28,680 nt of DNA from CAZNKU01 sp045541135. GTDB taxonomy: Bacteria > Bacillota > Clostridia > Monoglobales > Firm-18. The DNA lies in contig JAZQIO010000076.1 of assembly GCA_045541135.1 (NCBI GenBank), forward strand, positions 1-28,680, read 5' to 3'. The translations under genes were made by a program, and so were the position numbers. This document shows positions 7,113-16,687 of this stretch, one piece after another. Position 1 is the first letter of the stretch, and every line of letters begins with the position of its first letter. The notes below the pieces were generated by a model that saw nothing but the letters and a program-made list of their open reading frames with translations, ran no database searches and was not told the origin of the DNA.

Positions 7113-10100
7113 TCTGACTACTTTCGGGAAGCCCGTCAAGTATGCCCATATCTTTCATTTTATCAATAATTGTTTTGGAAACCTTACCTCTTGCACGAAG
7201 GTCGTCAATTGAGCAAAAAGCTTCTTCATTTCTTGCATTAACAAGTGCTTTTGCCGCATTTTCGCCAAGACCCGGAATTGAGTTTAGTGGCGGCATCAAG
7301 TTGTCACCTATAACGCGGAATTTTGTGGAGTCCGATTCATACAAATCTATTGGCAGGAATTTAATTCCTCTTGCAAACATTTCGCAAACAAGCTCTAAAA
7401 TTGTAAGCACGCCCTTTTGTTTTACGTTTGCGTCGTTGCCCATATCTTCAATCATTTTACGATTTTGCTTTGCAAGTCCTTCCGTTGCCATAATTTCAAT
7501 ATCAAAGTCATCGGCACGTACGCTGAAGAATGTTGCATAATATTCCTTTGGCTTATTAACCTTAAACCACGCAATACGAAATGCCATGGTTACATATGCA
7601 ACAGCATGAGCTTTAGGGAACATATATTTAATTTTTTTACAGGAATCTATATACCATTCAGGCACATTCTGTTCACGCATTGCGGCTTCAAAGTCAGGTG
7701 TCAGGCCCTTACCCTTACGCACGCTTTCCATTATTTTAAAGGAAAGTGATTTTTCTACACCGCAGTATATAAGGTAAACCATAATATCGTCACGGGTACA
7801 TATTGCCTGAGAAAGGGTGGTTGTGCCTTCCTGAATTAAAGTCTGCGCATTGTTAAGCCACACGTCTGTACCGTGGGAAAGTCCTGAAATACGTACCAAT
7901 TCAGTAAATGTTGTGGGCTTTGTATCCACAAGCATCTGACGTACAAATTTTGTACCGAATTCAGGCACGCCGAATGTACCAACTGTTGAGCCAATATCCT
8001 CGGGTGTTACACCAAGTGCATCGGTGCCTGTGAAAAGGCTCATTGTAGCCTTGTCATCAAGAGGAATTTTCTTTGCATCTATGCCCGTTAAATCTTCAAG
8101 CATTCTAATCGCCGTCGGATCATCGTGGCCCAGAATATCAAGTTTTAGAAGATTCTGGTCTATTGAATGATAGTCAAAGTGCAATGTTACAATATCCGTA
8201 TTCATATCATCGGCAGGATGCTGAATAGGTGAAAATTCGTGAACGTCATTTTTCTTAGGCACAACTATAATACCACCGGGGTGCTGCCCTGTTGTACGCT
8301 TTACACCTGTACAGCCTGCAACAAGGCGGTCAATTTGGGCATTTGTAGGTATCTTTCCCTTTTCATCGTAATATTTTTTAACAAAACCGTATGCGGTCTT
8401 TTCTGCAACCGTACCGATAGTACCTGCACGAAAAACGTGACCCTCGCCAAACAGTTCTTCTACATATTTATGTGCAACAGGCTGATATTCACCCGAAAAG
8501 TTAAGGTCGATATCAGGCTCTTTATCACCCTTAAATCCAAGGAAGGTCTGGAAGGGTATGTCGTGCCCGTCTTTAATCATAGCCTCTCCACATTCGGGGC
8601 AATTTTTGTCGGGCAAGTCAAAACCGCAACCTACCGAACCGTCTGCAAAAAATTCATTATGCTTACACTTTGGACAAACATAGTGTGGTGGCAAGGAGTT
8701 AACCTCGGTAATACCACTCATAAATGCAACAAGTGATGAGCCAACAGAACCTCGGCTACCTACAAGATAACCGTCATCATTAGACTTTTTAACCAGCTTC
8801 TGTGCAATAATATAAAGCACGGAATATCCGTTGCTGATAATTGAGTCAAGTTCAATATCAACACGTTCCTTTACTATTTCAGGCAAGTCATCGCCGTATA
8901 TGCTTTTTGCCTTATCATAAGTAAGCTTACGAAGCTCGTCATCCGAACCAGGAATTTCAGGTGGCGCCTTTTCGTCGGGTACGGGTTTTAAGTTGTCTAT
9001 CATATCTGCAATTTTATTTGTGTTTTCAACAACAACCTCGTATGCCAGCTCGTCACCAAGATATGCAAATTCATCAAGCATTTCGTCGGTAGTTCTAAGA
9101 TACAGCGGTGCCTGATTATCCGCATCGGAAAAACCCTGCCCTGCCTGCAAAATTGCGCGGTAAATTGCATCGTGAGGATTCATAAAATGAACGTCGCAGG
9201 TGGCAACCGTAAGCTTGTCATTTTCCTTACCAAGTTCAATGATTGTTCTGTTTATATGCTTTAGGGTTTCTTCATTTTCAACTATATTTTCACGAAGCAT
9301 AAACCCGTTGTTACCAAGTGGCTGAATTTCAAGATAGTCATAAAAATCAACTATTTTATTAACCTCATCACGGTCAAAATTATAAGGGTTTTTAAGTATT
9401 TCCTGATAAAGCTCCCCCGCTTCGCAGGCAGAGCCTATAATAAGCCCTTTGCGATACTTTTGTATAAGACTTTTTGGCACACGGGGACGTCTGTAAAAAT
9501 AGTCAAGATGTGATGCGGAAACAATTTTATACAGATTCTGCATACCCTCCTGAGTCTGTACTAAAATTATTGCATGATAAGTTTTTAGTGACTTTATATC
9601 CGTAGCTCCCTCAAGGGCGTTATTTATGTCGCAAATTTTATGTACTTCTTTTTCCTTTAATATATCAATAAGCTTTAAAAACACTTGTGCGGTAGCTGCC
9701 GCATCGTCACAAGCTCTGTGGTGATTTTCAAGCTTTACGTTAAAGTGTTTTGTAAGAGTATCGAGCTTATAATTTTTTACACCACTTACAAGTGAACGTG
9801 AAAGTTCAAGAGTATCAATGTAGCAAAAATCAAACTTCATTCCGTTTTCCTTTGCCGCATTTTTTATAAATGATGTATCAAACCCTGCATTGTGTGCAAC
9901 CAAAGTTGCATCGCCAATAAATTCATAAAACTGTGGCAATATTACAGAAATTGGCTGTGCATCCTCTACCATGGCATCTGTTATGCCCGTAAGCTCTACT
10001 ATTTTTTGCGGTATGGGCTTACCGGGATTTACAAACGTGTTAAAGGAGTCTACAATTTGTCCGTCCTTTATTTTCACTGCTCCTATTTCCGTAATAGTTT

Positions 10101-11316
10101 CAGTTACCGGAGAAAGTCCTGTGGTTTCTATATCAAATACAACAAATTCACTGTTTAAATCTTTGTCGCAGGGATTCACAACCGCATTTGCACTGTCATT
10201 TACAAGGTAACATTCCACACCGTAAAGCACCTTTATATCCTTTCCCCAATTAGAAGCGTGATACGCTTCCGGGAAAGCCTGTACATCACCGTGGTCTGTT
10301 ATGGCAATAGCCTTGTGTCCCCACTTTATTGCCTGTTCAACCAACACCTCAGCATCAGTCATAGCATCCATTGTAGACATTTTTGTATGCAAGTGAAGTT
10401 CTACACGCTTTTCCTCTGCATCGTCTGTTCGCTTTTCCCAATCAATAACATTAACATCATTAACATTTATAAGCAATTCTCTTGCGTATTTGTCATTTTG
10501 TGCCTGACCTCGTACACGAAGAGCTGTACCCTTTTTAAGTCTTCCCACCAACGCCTCAAATGCCGCATTGTCGTCTGTGAATATCTTGCAGTTAATGGCA
10601 TTTTTATCGTCAGTTATGCTGAATGTTACGATGTGTGCACCGTTTCTTGTTTCCTTAATGTCAGGTGCTTTTTTAAACAGATAACCGTCTATTATAACCC
10701 TGCCCGAAAGCTCGGTAATTTCTGCAATTTCAATGTCAGGTGTGCCTTTTATTTCACGTCCGTATATAACAGGCGATTTCTTTTTGTTTTCTTCAAGAGC
10801 CTGTCTTGCCTTTTCTATATTTTCAATAATTTCTTTTTTGTCAAGTTCAAACTGTTCTTCTATTTCCTCATCTGTTTTTGTACGGACAAATTCTATTTTT
10901 ATGTCCAGATCAAACATCTTTTTTATATTTTCTGCAAGCAGTGTTTTTATTTCCTCATCAATTATTCCGCCATCAAGACAGTCTACGGAAAGCTTATCTC
11001 CGTCAAGTGTGCACTGTGCATTGTTAAGTATAGGCACAATTTGCGGATAGTCAGCAAGATATCCTGCCACGGTTTTTATGGAATTTGCATTAAAAATTTC
11101 CTTATCATAAACAAATTCCAATGAAACGTCTTTAAGATTATAGGCATTTAAAATTTGCTGTTCAAGATTTCTTGCAGAATCCTTACGTACCATTTTAACG
11201 CACTTTGCCACAATTTCCATAGCTCGGTTTTCAGGATAAACCGCCACGCTTACCGCTTCGGAATGCTTTAATATTTCATTGTCTACCAGTTTGAAAATAT
11301 CTGATAAATAGTTCAT
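7093..11316 (-). CDS. polC: DNA polymerase III alpha subunit, PolC type
   Basis: This is the replicative polymerase of low-GC Gram-positives with built-in proofreading, 1407 residues, full family length. Domains in order are: N-terminal region (1-200); OB fold (about 203-290); PHP domain (from about 305, ELHLHTKMS) with the DEDDh exonuclease inserted at about 390-555 (D395, E397, D480, H533, D538 visible); zinc-binding cysteines (C881, C884, C906, C909, with C897 between); palm aspartates D935 and D937 in PDIDLNF and D1060 in KLDILGHDDP; and C-terminal helix-hairpin-helix (PGLGENAAKAL). The protein ends with QISLFDL, a beta-clamp binding motif. The ATG overlaps the ispG stop by one base (TAATG), so the two are translationally coupled. 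It is the last gene of the pyrH operon. Confidence 0.98.
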   Translation of the reverse strand: MNYLSDIFKLVDNEILKHSEAVSVAVYPENRAMEIVAKCVKMVRKDSARNLEQQILNAYNLKDVSLEFVYDKEIFNANSIKTVAGYLADYPQIVPILNNAQCTLDGDKLSVDCLDGGIIDEEIKTLLAENIKKMFDLDIKIEFVRTKTDEEIEEQFELDKKEIIENIEKARQALEENKKKSPVIYGREIKGTPDIEIAEITELSGRVIIDGYLFKKAPDIKETRNGAHIVTFSITDDKNAINCKIFTDDNAAFEALVGRLKKGTALRVRGQAQNDKYARELLINVNDVNVIDWEKRTDDAEEKRVELHLHTKMSTMDAMTDAEVLVEQAIKWGHKAIAITDHGDVQAFPEAYHASNWGKDIKVLYGVECYLVNDSANAVVNPCDKDLNSEFVVFDIETTGLSPVTETITEIGAVKIKDGQIVDSFNTFVNPGKPIPQKIVELTGITDAMVEDAQPISVILPQFYEFIGDATLVAHNAGFDTSFIKNAAKENGMKFDFCYIDTLELSRSLVSGVKNYKLDTLTKHFNVKLENHHRACDDAAATAQVFLKLIDILKEKEVHKICDINNALEGATDIKSLKTYHAIILVQTQEGMQNLYKIVSASHLDYFYRRPRVPKSLIQKYRKGLIIGSACEAGELYQEILKNPYNFDRDEVNKIVDFYDYLEIQPLGNNGFMLRENIVENEETLKHINRTIIELGKENDKLTVATCDVHFMNPHDAIYRAILQAGQGFSDADNQAPLYLRTTDEMLDEFAYLGDELAYEVVVENTNKIADMIDNLKPVPDEKAPPEIPGSDDELRKLTYDKAKSIYGDDLPEIVKERVDIELDSIISNGYSVLYIIAQKLVKKSNDDGYLVGSRGSVGSSLVAFMSGITEVNSLPPHYVCPKCKHNEFFADGSVGCGFDLPDKNCPECGEAMIKDGHDIPFQTFLGFKGDKEPDIDLNFSGEYQPVAHKYVEELFGEGHVFRAGTIGTVAEKTAYGFVKKYYDEKGKIPTNAQIDRLVAGCTGVKRTTGQHPGGIIVVPKKNDVHEFSPIQHPADDMNTDIVTLHFDYHSIDQNLLKLDILGHDDPTAIRMLEDLTGIDAKKIPLDDKATMSLFTGTDALGVTPEDIGSTVGTFGVPEFGTKFVRQMLVDTKPTTFTELVRISGLSHGTDVWLNNAQTLIQEGTTTLSQAICTRDDIMVYLIYCGVEKSLSFKIMESVRKGKGLTPDFEAAMREQNVPEWYIDSCKKIKYMFPKAHAVAYVTMAFRIAWFKVNKPKEYYATFFSVRADDFDIEIMATEGLAKQNRKMIEDMGNDANVKQKGVLTILELVCEMFARGIKFLPIDLYESDSTKFRVIGDNLMPPLNSIPGLGENAAKALVNARNEEAFCSIDDLRARGKVSKTIIDKMKDMGILDGLPESSQISLFDL

Positions 11317-12365
11317 TACATTTCCTCAATTTCTTTTACTAAAGTTTCAAGTATTTTATCTTCGGGGATTTTTCTTATGATTTCACCTTTTTTAAACAAA
11401 AGTGCAAAGCCGTCACCACCTGCAACGCCTATATCTGCATCCTTTGCTTCGCCGGGGCCGTTTACAGCACAACCCATAACTGCAACCTTAATTGGCTTAT
11501 CTATTTTATTAAGCGCCTTTTCAACTGTATTTGCAACCTCTACCTGATTGATTTTACATCTGCCGCAGGACGGACAGGAAACAAATTCTATTCCACCTGT
11601 TTTAAGTCCTACAGACTTTAATATGTATTTTGCCGCAGTAATTTCCTCAACAGGTGGTGCAGTAAGTGACACTCGAATTGTATCCCCTATACCATCCATT
11701 AAAAGTGCACCGATACCAACAGATGACTTGATTAGTCCCGAATACGCAGTGCCTGCCTCTGTTACGCCAATGTGCAGAGGATAATTGCAACTTTTACTCA
11801 TAAGTCTGTATGCTTCCACTGTTTTTAAAACGTCGGATGCTTTAAGGGACAAAACAATATCGTCAAAATCAAATTTATTGAGAAGACCTATGTGCATAAA
11901 GGCACTTTCAACCATTGCCTTTGGTGTACGTCCGTATTTTTTCTCCATTTCCTTGTCAATAGAGCCCATATTAACGCCAATACGGATAGGAATTTTATTT
12001 TCACGACAAGCCTTTGCCACAGCCTCTACTCTGTCCATTCCTCCTATGTTACCCGGGTTTATTCTAATTTTAGCGGCACCGTTTTTTACACATTCAAGTG
12101 CCAGCTTATAGTCAAAATGAATATCTGCAACAACGGGAATATCTACACTGCTGCATATTTTATCAAATGCCTTTGCCGCCTCCATATCCGGCACTGCAAG
12201 GCGTACAATTTCACAGCCTTCATCTACAAGGCCCTTTATTTGTTCCAAAGTTGCAGAAACATCGGCAGTTTTGGTGTTGCACATACTTTGTACAACCACA
12301 CCACCTCCGCCTATTTTAACGCCCTTTGCATATACGGGCTTTGTATTTTCTCTTAAAGTAAGCAT
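11316..12365 (-). CDS. ispG: (E)-4-hydroxy-3-methylbut-2-enyl-diphosphate synthase
   Basis: This is an iron-sulphur enzyme of the MEP isoprenoid pathway, converting MEcPP to HMBPP; 349 residues, full length. The N-terminal TIM barrel carries VVQSMCNTKTAD and RINPGNIGG. The 4Fe-4S ligands are visible as C264 and C267 in SCPSCGRC, C299 in VMGCAVNGPGEA and E306, with the spacing known from the E. coli enzyme. The ATG has AAGGAAG about 8 bases upstream. It sits 15 bases downstream of rseP and overlaps polC by one base. Dxr, two genes earlier in the operon, performs the first committed step of the same pathway. Confidence 0.97.
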   Translation of the reverse strand: MLTLRENTKPVYAKGVKIGGGGVVVQSMCNTKTADVSATLEQIKGLVDEGCEIVRLAVPDMEAAKAFDKICSSVDIPVVADIHFDYKLALECVKNGAAKIRINPGNIGGMDRVEAVAKACRENKIPIRIGVNMGSIDKEMEKKYGRTPKAMVESAFMHIGLLNKFDFDDIVLSLKASDVLKTVEAYRLMSKSCNYPLHIGVTEAGTAYSGLIKSSVGIGALLMDGIGDTIRVSLTAPPVEEITAAKYILKSVGLKTGGIEFVSCPSCGRCKINQVEVANTVEKALNKIDKPIKVAVMGCAVNGPGEAKDADIGVAGGDGFALLFKKGEIIRKIPEDKILETLVKEIEEM

Positions 12366-12380
12366 AAAATCAACTTCCTT

Positions 12381-13394
12381 TTACGAAATTAGTCTGACAA
12401 TATCCTGCCATGTTGCAAACAACATAAGTCCTATTAAAAGTGCAAAGCCTATTAAATGTATAACACCCTCTTTGTCGGCAGGTATTTTTTTACGTGTTAT
12501 AATTTCTATTAAAACAAACAGCACTCTTCCACCATCAAGTGCAGGTAACGGCAAAAGGTTAAACAGACCTAAGTTTATAGTTATAAGTGCCGCAAGACCA
12601 AATAACGATTCCCATCCAATCTGTGCAGATTTTCCTATTTCCGAAACTATACCTACCGGTCCTGACATTGCCTCCATCCCCACATTACCGGTTATAAGGT
12701 CGAAAAGGGAAACAAGTATCGCCTTACCGTAAAACAACGAATAATGCCACGCGTGGTATACTCTTCCTCCAAAATTCAAAGGCTCAACCTTTGGGCGGAA
12801 ACCGATGTAATATCCTCCGTCTTCCCCCTGCCTTGGAGTAATGGTAACCCTGTTTTTTTCTCCGTCGCGGACATATTCAATATCCATACTTCCACCACTA
12901 TAACGTGAGCGTTCAAATTCCAATTCCATATATGTTTCAATTCTCGCACCGTTAATTTTTGTTATTTTATCTCCGGGCTGAAGTCCTGCAGCTTCTGCCG
13001 CAGAGCCGACCTGTACTTCCTGAACTTTCGGCACATTAACATAGGTTGAATTTGTTGAAAACATTATGGCACACATAAGTATAAATCCCAATAACAAATT
13101 CATCAGTGCACCGGACACAAGAATCAATAATCTTTGCCATGGTTTTTTGTTGCTGAAAGCTCCTTCGTCATCACTTTCTTCATCTTCACCCTCCATGGCG
13201 CAATATCCTCCTATGGGGATTAAACGCAAAGAATAAAGTGTTCCCTTATGTTCTTTTTTAAATATGGCAGGTCCCATACCTATGGCAAATTCATGCACCG
13301 TTACACCGCAAAGCTTGGCGGTTATAAAGTGACCGAATTCGTGAACCAGCACCAATACCAAAAATACTGCAATTGCCGCAATCACCGTTAACAT
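12381..13394 (-). CDS. rseP: Site-2 zinc metalloprotease RseP/RasP
   Basis: This is a membrane-embedded intramembrane protease of the S2P family, 337 residues. The zinc-binding HEFGH lies in the first transmembrane segment (about 18-22). A further segment is near 90-115 (LVSGALMNLLLGFILM). One PDZ domain follows (about 115-185, VGSAAEAAGLQPGDKITKIN), then the C-terminal NLLPLPALDGG motif that completes the active site. I start at the ATG at 13394, with GAGGT 9 bases upstream, overlapping the dxr stop by 7 bases (ATGTTAA). An ATG at 13421 would overlap dxr by 34 bases and has no ribosome binding site. Substrates (anti-sigma factors, signal peptide remnants) are not indicated locally. Confidence 0.95.
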   Translation of the reverse strand: MLTVIAAIAVFLVLVLVHEFGHFITAKLCGVTVHEFAIGMGPAIFKKEHKGTLYSLRLIPIGGYCAMEGEDEESDDEGAFSNKKPWQRLLILVSGALMNLLLGFILMCAIMFSTNSTYVNVPKVQEVQVGSAAEAAGLQPGDKITKINGARIETYMELEFERSRYSGGSMDIEYVRDGEKNRVTITPRQGEDGGYYIGFRPKVEPLNFGGRVYHAWHYSLFYGKAILVSLFDLITGNVGMEAMSGPVGIVSEIGKSAQIGWESLFGLAALITINLGLFNLLPLPALDGGRVLFVLIEIITRKKIPADKEGVIHLIGFALLIGLMLFATWQDIVRLIS

Positions 13395-14530
13395 TTTGAA
13401 TATACCTCTTCCCTGACACATTTGTCAGTATATATTATATCGTCCAAAGTAGGATTTAAAACATTTTTATGATTATTCATTGCATTTTCTACAATTCGTG
13501 CAATGTCGTTAAACTTTATTTTGCCCTTCAGGAACAGTTCTACTGCAACTTCATTTGCACCGTTTAAAACTGTTGGCATAGTACCTCCTGCGCGACCTGC
13601 CTTAATTGCAAGTGACAAACAGCGGAAGGTATCGTAGTCAGGCTTTCCAAAGGTAAGCTTGCCAACATCCCATAGATTTAATTGCTTAACCTTGGACGGT
13701 ACTCTTTTCGGATAGCACAAAGCATAGTGAATGGGAAGCTTCATATCAGGCAAGCCAAGCTGTGCAAGCACGCTCATATCTTTAAATTCTACCAAAGAAT
13801 GAACAATGCTTTCCCTGTGTACAACCACATCAATATCATCATAGTCCATATCATAAAGCCAATGTGCCTCTATAACCTCAAGGCCCTTATTCATAAGTGT
13901 AGCTGAATCTATAGTTATCTTCTGTCCCATACTCCAGTTAGGATGGTTAAGTGCTTCTTTTACGGTTACATTTTCAAGTTCTTCTGCCTTTTTACCGTAA
14001 AACGAGCCTCCGGATGCCGTAATTATAAGACGATTAATTTCCGATTTCGGGTGATTTCCTATGCACTGAAAAATAGCACTGTGCTCACTGTCTACCGGCA
14101 ATATGCTTACGTTATTGTTTTTAGCCTCACTCATAACAATACTGCCTGCAGTAACCAAAGTTTCTTTATTGGCAAGCGCAATATTTACACCCTGCTTAAT
14201 CGCATTCATAGTAGGCACAAGCCCCGCTATACCCACAACAGAGGTTACAACCGTGTCAATTTCAGACATTGTGGTTATTTCGCTCATGCAGTCAATGCCG
14301 GAAATAACCTTTGTATCCGTATCGGCAACTGCTGTTTTAAGCGTCTTTGCAGCATCCTCATTAACCATTGCAAAAAGCTTTGGTCGGTATTTTCTTATTT
14401 GTTCTTCCGCAAGATTTACGTTATTATTTGCAGAAAGGCCCATAATCTGCACATTTTTAAGGTTATCACAAACCTCTAAAGTCTGTGTGCCGATTGAGCC
14501 TGTACTTCCTATTATAGATATTTTTTTCAA
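13388..14530 (-). CDS. dxr: 1-deoxy-D-xylulose 5-phosphate reductoisomerase
   Basis: This is the first committed enzyme of the MEP pathway, NADPH and divalent metal dependent; 380 residues. The nucleotide-binding loop is IIGSTGSIGTQTLEV (6-20). Metal ligands are D147 and E149 in LPVDSEHSAIFQ and E218 in NKGLEVIEAHW; ASGGSFYGK forms the substrate loop. The start is a TTG: the family N-terminus MKKISIIGSTGSIG begins exactly there and an AAAGG lies about 9 bases upstream, with no better ATG. It lies 16 bases after cdsA and overlaps rseP. Confidence 0.97.
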   Translation of the reverse strand: MKKISIIGSTGSIGTQTLEVCDNLKNVQIMGLSANNNVNLAEEQIRKYRPKLFAMVNEDAAKTLKTAVADTDTKVISGIDCMSEITTMSEIDTVVTSVVGIAGLVPTMNAIKQGVNIALANKETLVTAGSIVMSEAKNNNVSILPVDSEHSAIFQCIGNHPKSEINRLIITASGGSFYGKKAEELENVTVKEALNHPNWSMGQKITIDSATLMNKGLEVIEAHWLYDMDYDDIDVVVHRESIVHSLVEFKDMSVLAQLGLPDMKLPIHYALCYPKRVPSKVKQLNLWDVGKLTFGKPDYDTFRCLSLAIKAGRAGGTMPTVLNGANEVAVELFLKGKIKFNDIARIVENAMNNHKNVLNPTLDDIIYTDKCVREEVYSKC

Positions 14531-14546
14531 TACTATCTACCTTTCA

Positions 14547-15350
14547 TTACTGTATAATCGGTTGAATAAGCAACATATAATAAACAAACGGTGCAACAAA
14601 GAACAAGCTGTCAAATCTGTCCATTACGCCACCGTGGCCGGGGAAAATTTTTCCGTAGTCCTTAATACCAAACTGTCTTTTGATGCAGGATGCCGAAAGA
14701 TCGCCAAGCTGAGATACAATTGACGCACCAAGACCTATAACAACTGCCCAAAGGTAATTTGTTCCAAGGTCAAAACCAATATTGCATATCAGGCAAAAAA
14801 TCAAAGTACATATCACACAGCCCAATATTCCGCTTATGCTTCCTTCAATTGTCTTTTTGGGGCTTAATTTCGGGCAAAGCTTGTGTCTGCCAAAAAACTT
14901 ACCTCCAAACAAAGCCGCTGTATCGGTTACAAATGCACCTATAAGCACAACCCATATTAAAAAGTTGCCGTATTCCATATTTCTTACAAGAATAATATGT
15001 GCAAACATAAAAGCTACATAAATTGTAATAAAAAAGGTCTTCGCAATTTCTTCAAAAGAAAATCTGTTCATATTTGCCATATATATCAAAAATAAAGCTA
15101 ATATGTAAACGTACATTACAGGATTAAAAAAATGTGCACCAAAATACTGTACGGCAACAAGTCCTACCGTACCGATTACAGATACAATCATAAGTATTTT
15201 GTTTCCGGAAAGTTTTACTGCACCAAAAAGTTCCATTACAGCAATGGACGCAAGCAATGCAATTGCAATTTCAACAAACGGTGTGCCTAATATCAAAATA
15301 ACAATCAGTGCCACAACCAAAGCAGCTCCCGTAATTATGCGCTGTTTCAA
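14547..15350 (-). CDS. cdsA: Phosphatidate cytidylyltransferase
   Basis: This is an integral membrane enzyme making CDP-diacylglycerol from CTP and phosphatidate for phospholipid synthesis. It has about eight hydrophobic segments. The C-terminal signature is intact: SCIKRQFGIKDYGKIFPGHG followed by GVMDR. The start is uncertain because only TTG codons are available. I prefer the one giving MKQRIITGAALV (15350), with AAAGGA about 9 bases upstream and the usual family N-terminus. TTG codons at 15359 and 15368 (the latter overlapping the uppS stop) are alternatives. It lies immediately after uppS in the operon. Confidence 0.93.
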   Translation of the reverse strand: MKQRIITGAALVVALIVILILGTPFVEIAIALLASIAVMELFGAVKLSGNKILMIVSVIGTVGLVAVQYFGAHFFNPVMYVYILALFLIYMANMNRFSFEEIAKTFFITIYVAFMFAHIILVRNMEYGNFLIWVVLIGAFVTDTAALFGGKFFGRHKLCPKLSPKKTIEGSISGILGCVICTLIFCLICNIGFDLGTNYLWAVVIGLGASIVSQLGDLSASCIKRQFGIKDYGKIFPGHGGVMDRFDSLFFVAPFVYYMLLIQPIIQ

Positions 15351-15364
15351 AACAATCAATCCTT

Positions 15365-16096
15365 TCAAACTCCTCCGAAACGTCTGTTACGTTTCTGAAA
15401 GTCTATAATGGCCTCATTGAATTTTTCTATTGAAAAATCCGGCCACAGTATATCATCATACCATAATTCTGCATACGCCGACTGCCACAGTAAAAAGTTG
15501 GAAAGTCTTTTTTCACCGCTTGGTCGGATTATAAGGTCAACAGGCGGCAAGTCACTGGTATAGAGATTTTTGCCTATATTTTCAGCATTAATTTCTTCAC
15601 CGTCGGCAACAAGCTTGTTTACCGCCCTTACAATTTCATCCTGACCGCCATAGTTAATTGCAAGACATAAAACAACACCCGTGTTGTTCTTTGTAAATTC
15701 CTCGGTTTTTGCCATAAGCTCTATAATATCCTCATCCAAAACCGAGCGGTCGCCAATAACCCTGATTACAGCATTTTTATCACCAAGATTTTTCTTATAA
15801 TCCAGCAAATACTCCCGAAGGAGTGCCATAATGCCGTCTATTTCCGCCTGGGGGCGTTTCCAGTTTTCCGTAGAAAAAGTATATGCCGTAATAGCCTTTA
15901 TTCCAATTTCATCTGCATAGGTAGTGATTTTTTTCAAAACCTCTGCGCCGGCACGGTGTCCGACATTTCTGGGCATTCTGCGTTTTTTTGCCCATCTGCC
16001 GTTGCCGTCCATAATAATACCAATGTGCATGGGCAGATTGGTTTTATCTATCTCATGCACATCATTGTTTTTCTTTTTTAAAAAATTAAAGAACAT
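15365..16096 (-). CDS. uppS: Undecaprenyl diphosphate synthase (cis-prenyltransferase)
   Basis: This enzyme adds eight isopentenyl units to farnesyl diphosphate to make the C55 lipid carrier of cell-wall synthesis; 243 residues. The active-site motif HIGIIMDGNGRWA (catalytic D30) is present, and the C-terminal IIRPSGEKRLSNFLLWQSAY plus ELWYDDILWPDF motif is complete. I start at the ATG at 16096, with AAAGGTG 6 bases upstream; that ribosome binding site overlaps the frr stop codon, so the genes are tightly coupled. A GTG at 16105 would sit inside the ribosome binding site. Confidence 0.96.
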   Translation of the reverse strand: MFFNFLKKKNNDVHEIDKTNLPMHIGIIMDGNGRWAKKRRMPRNVGHRAGAEVLKKITTYADEIGIKAITAYTFSTENWKRPQAEIDGIMALLREYLLDYKKNLGDKNAVIRVIGDRSVLDEDIIELMAKTEEFTKNNTGVVLCLAINYGGQDEIVRAVNKLVADGEEINAENIGKNLYTSDLPPVDLIIRPSGEKRLSNFLLWQSAYAELWYDDILWPDFSIEKFNEAIIDFQKRNRRFGGV

Positions 16097-16107
16097 TTTT
16101 ATCACCT

Positions 16108-16662
16108 TTAGATAGACATAATATCCTTTTCCTTAGCTGCACCGATGGTATCAATTTCCTTAATCTTTGCATCTGTAAGCTTCTGAATATCATCCTCAAG
16201 GCCTTTAAGATCATCCTCTGTAATTTCGCTGTTTTTCTGAGCCTTCTTAAAGAAATCCATAGCATCACGGCGAACACCACGCACATTTACCTTTGCATCC
16301 TCGCTCTTTTTGTGCAGGCTCTTTGCAAGCTCTTTACGTCTTTCTTCTGTAAGAGGTGGGAAGTTAAGACGGATAACCTTACCGTCATTCTGAGGTGTAA
16401 GACCGATATCTGCCTTATTAATAGCCTTTTCAATTTCAGGAAGCAAAGTAGCATCCCATGGCTGAATAACAATCATAGTAGGCTCCGGAACAGATACTGT
16501 ACCAACCTGGTTAAGAGGTGAAGGAACGCCGTAGTATTCTACCTGCACCTTGTCAAGAATTGCAGGATTTGCTCTGCCTGCACGAATTGTGTTAATGTCA
16601 TTGCTATAAAAATTAATTGCCTTGTTCATTTTTTCTTCAAACTGTTTTAGTTCTGCTCTCAT
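16108..16662 (-). CDS. frr: Ribosome recycling factor
   Basis: This is a 184-residue cytoplasmic factor that splits post-termination ribosomes with EF-G. The full-length family pattern is visible: INFYSNDINTIRAGRANPAI near the N-terminus, YYGVPSPLNQVGTVSVPEP, and the RKELAKSLHKKSEDAKVNVR helix. The ATG has GAGGAGG 8 bases upstream. It lies between pyrH (25 bases away) and uppS. Confidence 0.97.
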   Translation of the reverse strand: MRAELKQFEEKMNKAINFYSNDINTIRAGRANPAILDKVQVEYYGVPSPLNQVGTVSVPEPTMIVIQPWDATLLPEIEKAINKADIGLTPQNDGKVIRLNFPPLTEERRKELAKSLHKKSEDAKVNVRGVRRDAMDFFKKAQKNSEITEDDLKGLEDDIQKLTDAKIKEIDTIGAAKEKDIMSI

Positions 16663-16687
16663 AAATAAATCCTCCTCAATATATGTA

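Noticed and set aside
10258..11124. Long plus-strand frame of 288 codons opposite polC
   Set aside because: It is a shadow of polC: Cys- and Phe-rich translation, no ribosome binding site, and it lies fully inside a well-conserved gene.
13395..13421. Upstream ATG of rseP at 13421
   Set aside because: It lacks a ribosome binding site and overlaps dxr by 34 bases; the ATG at 13394 has GAGGT at suitable distance and gives the family N-terminus.
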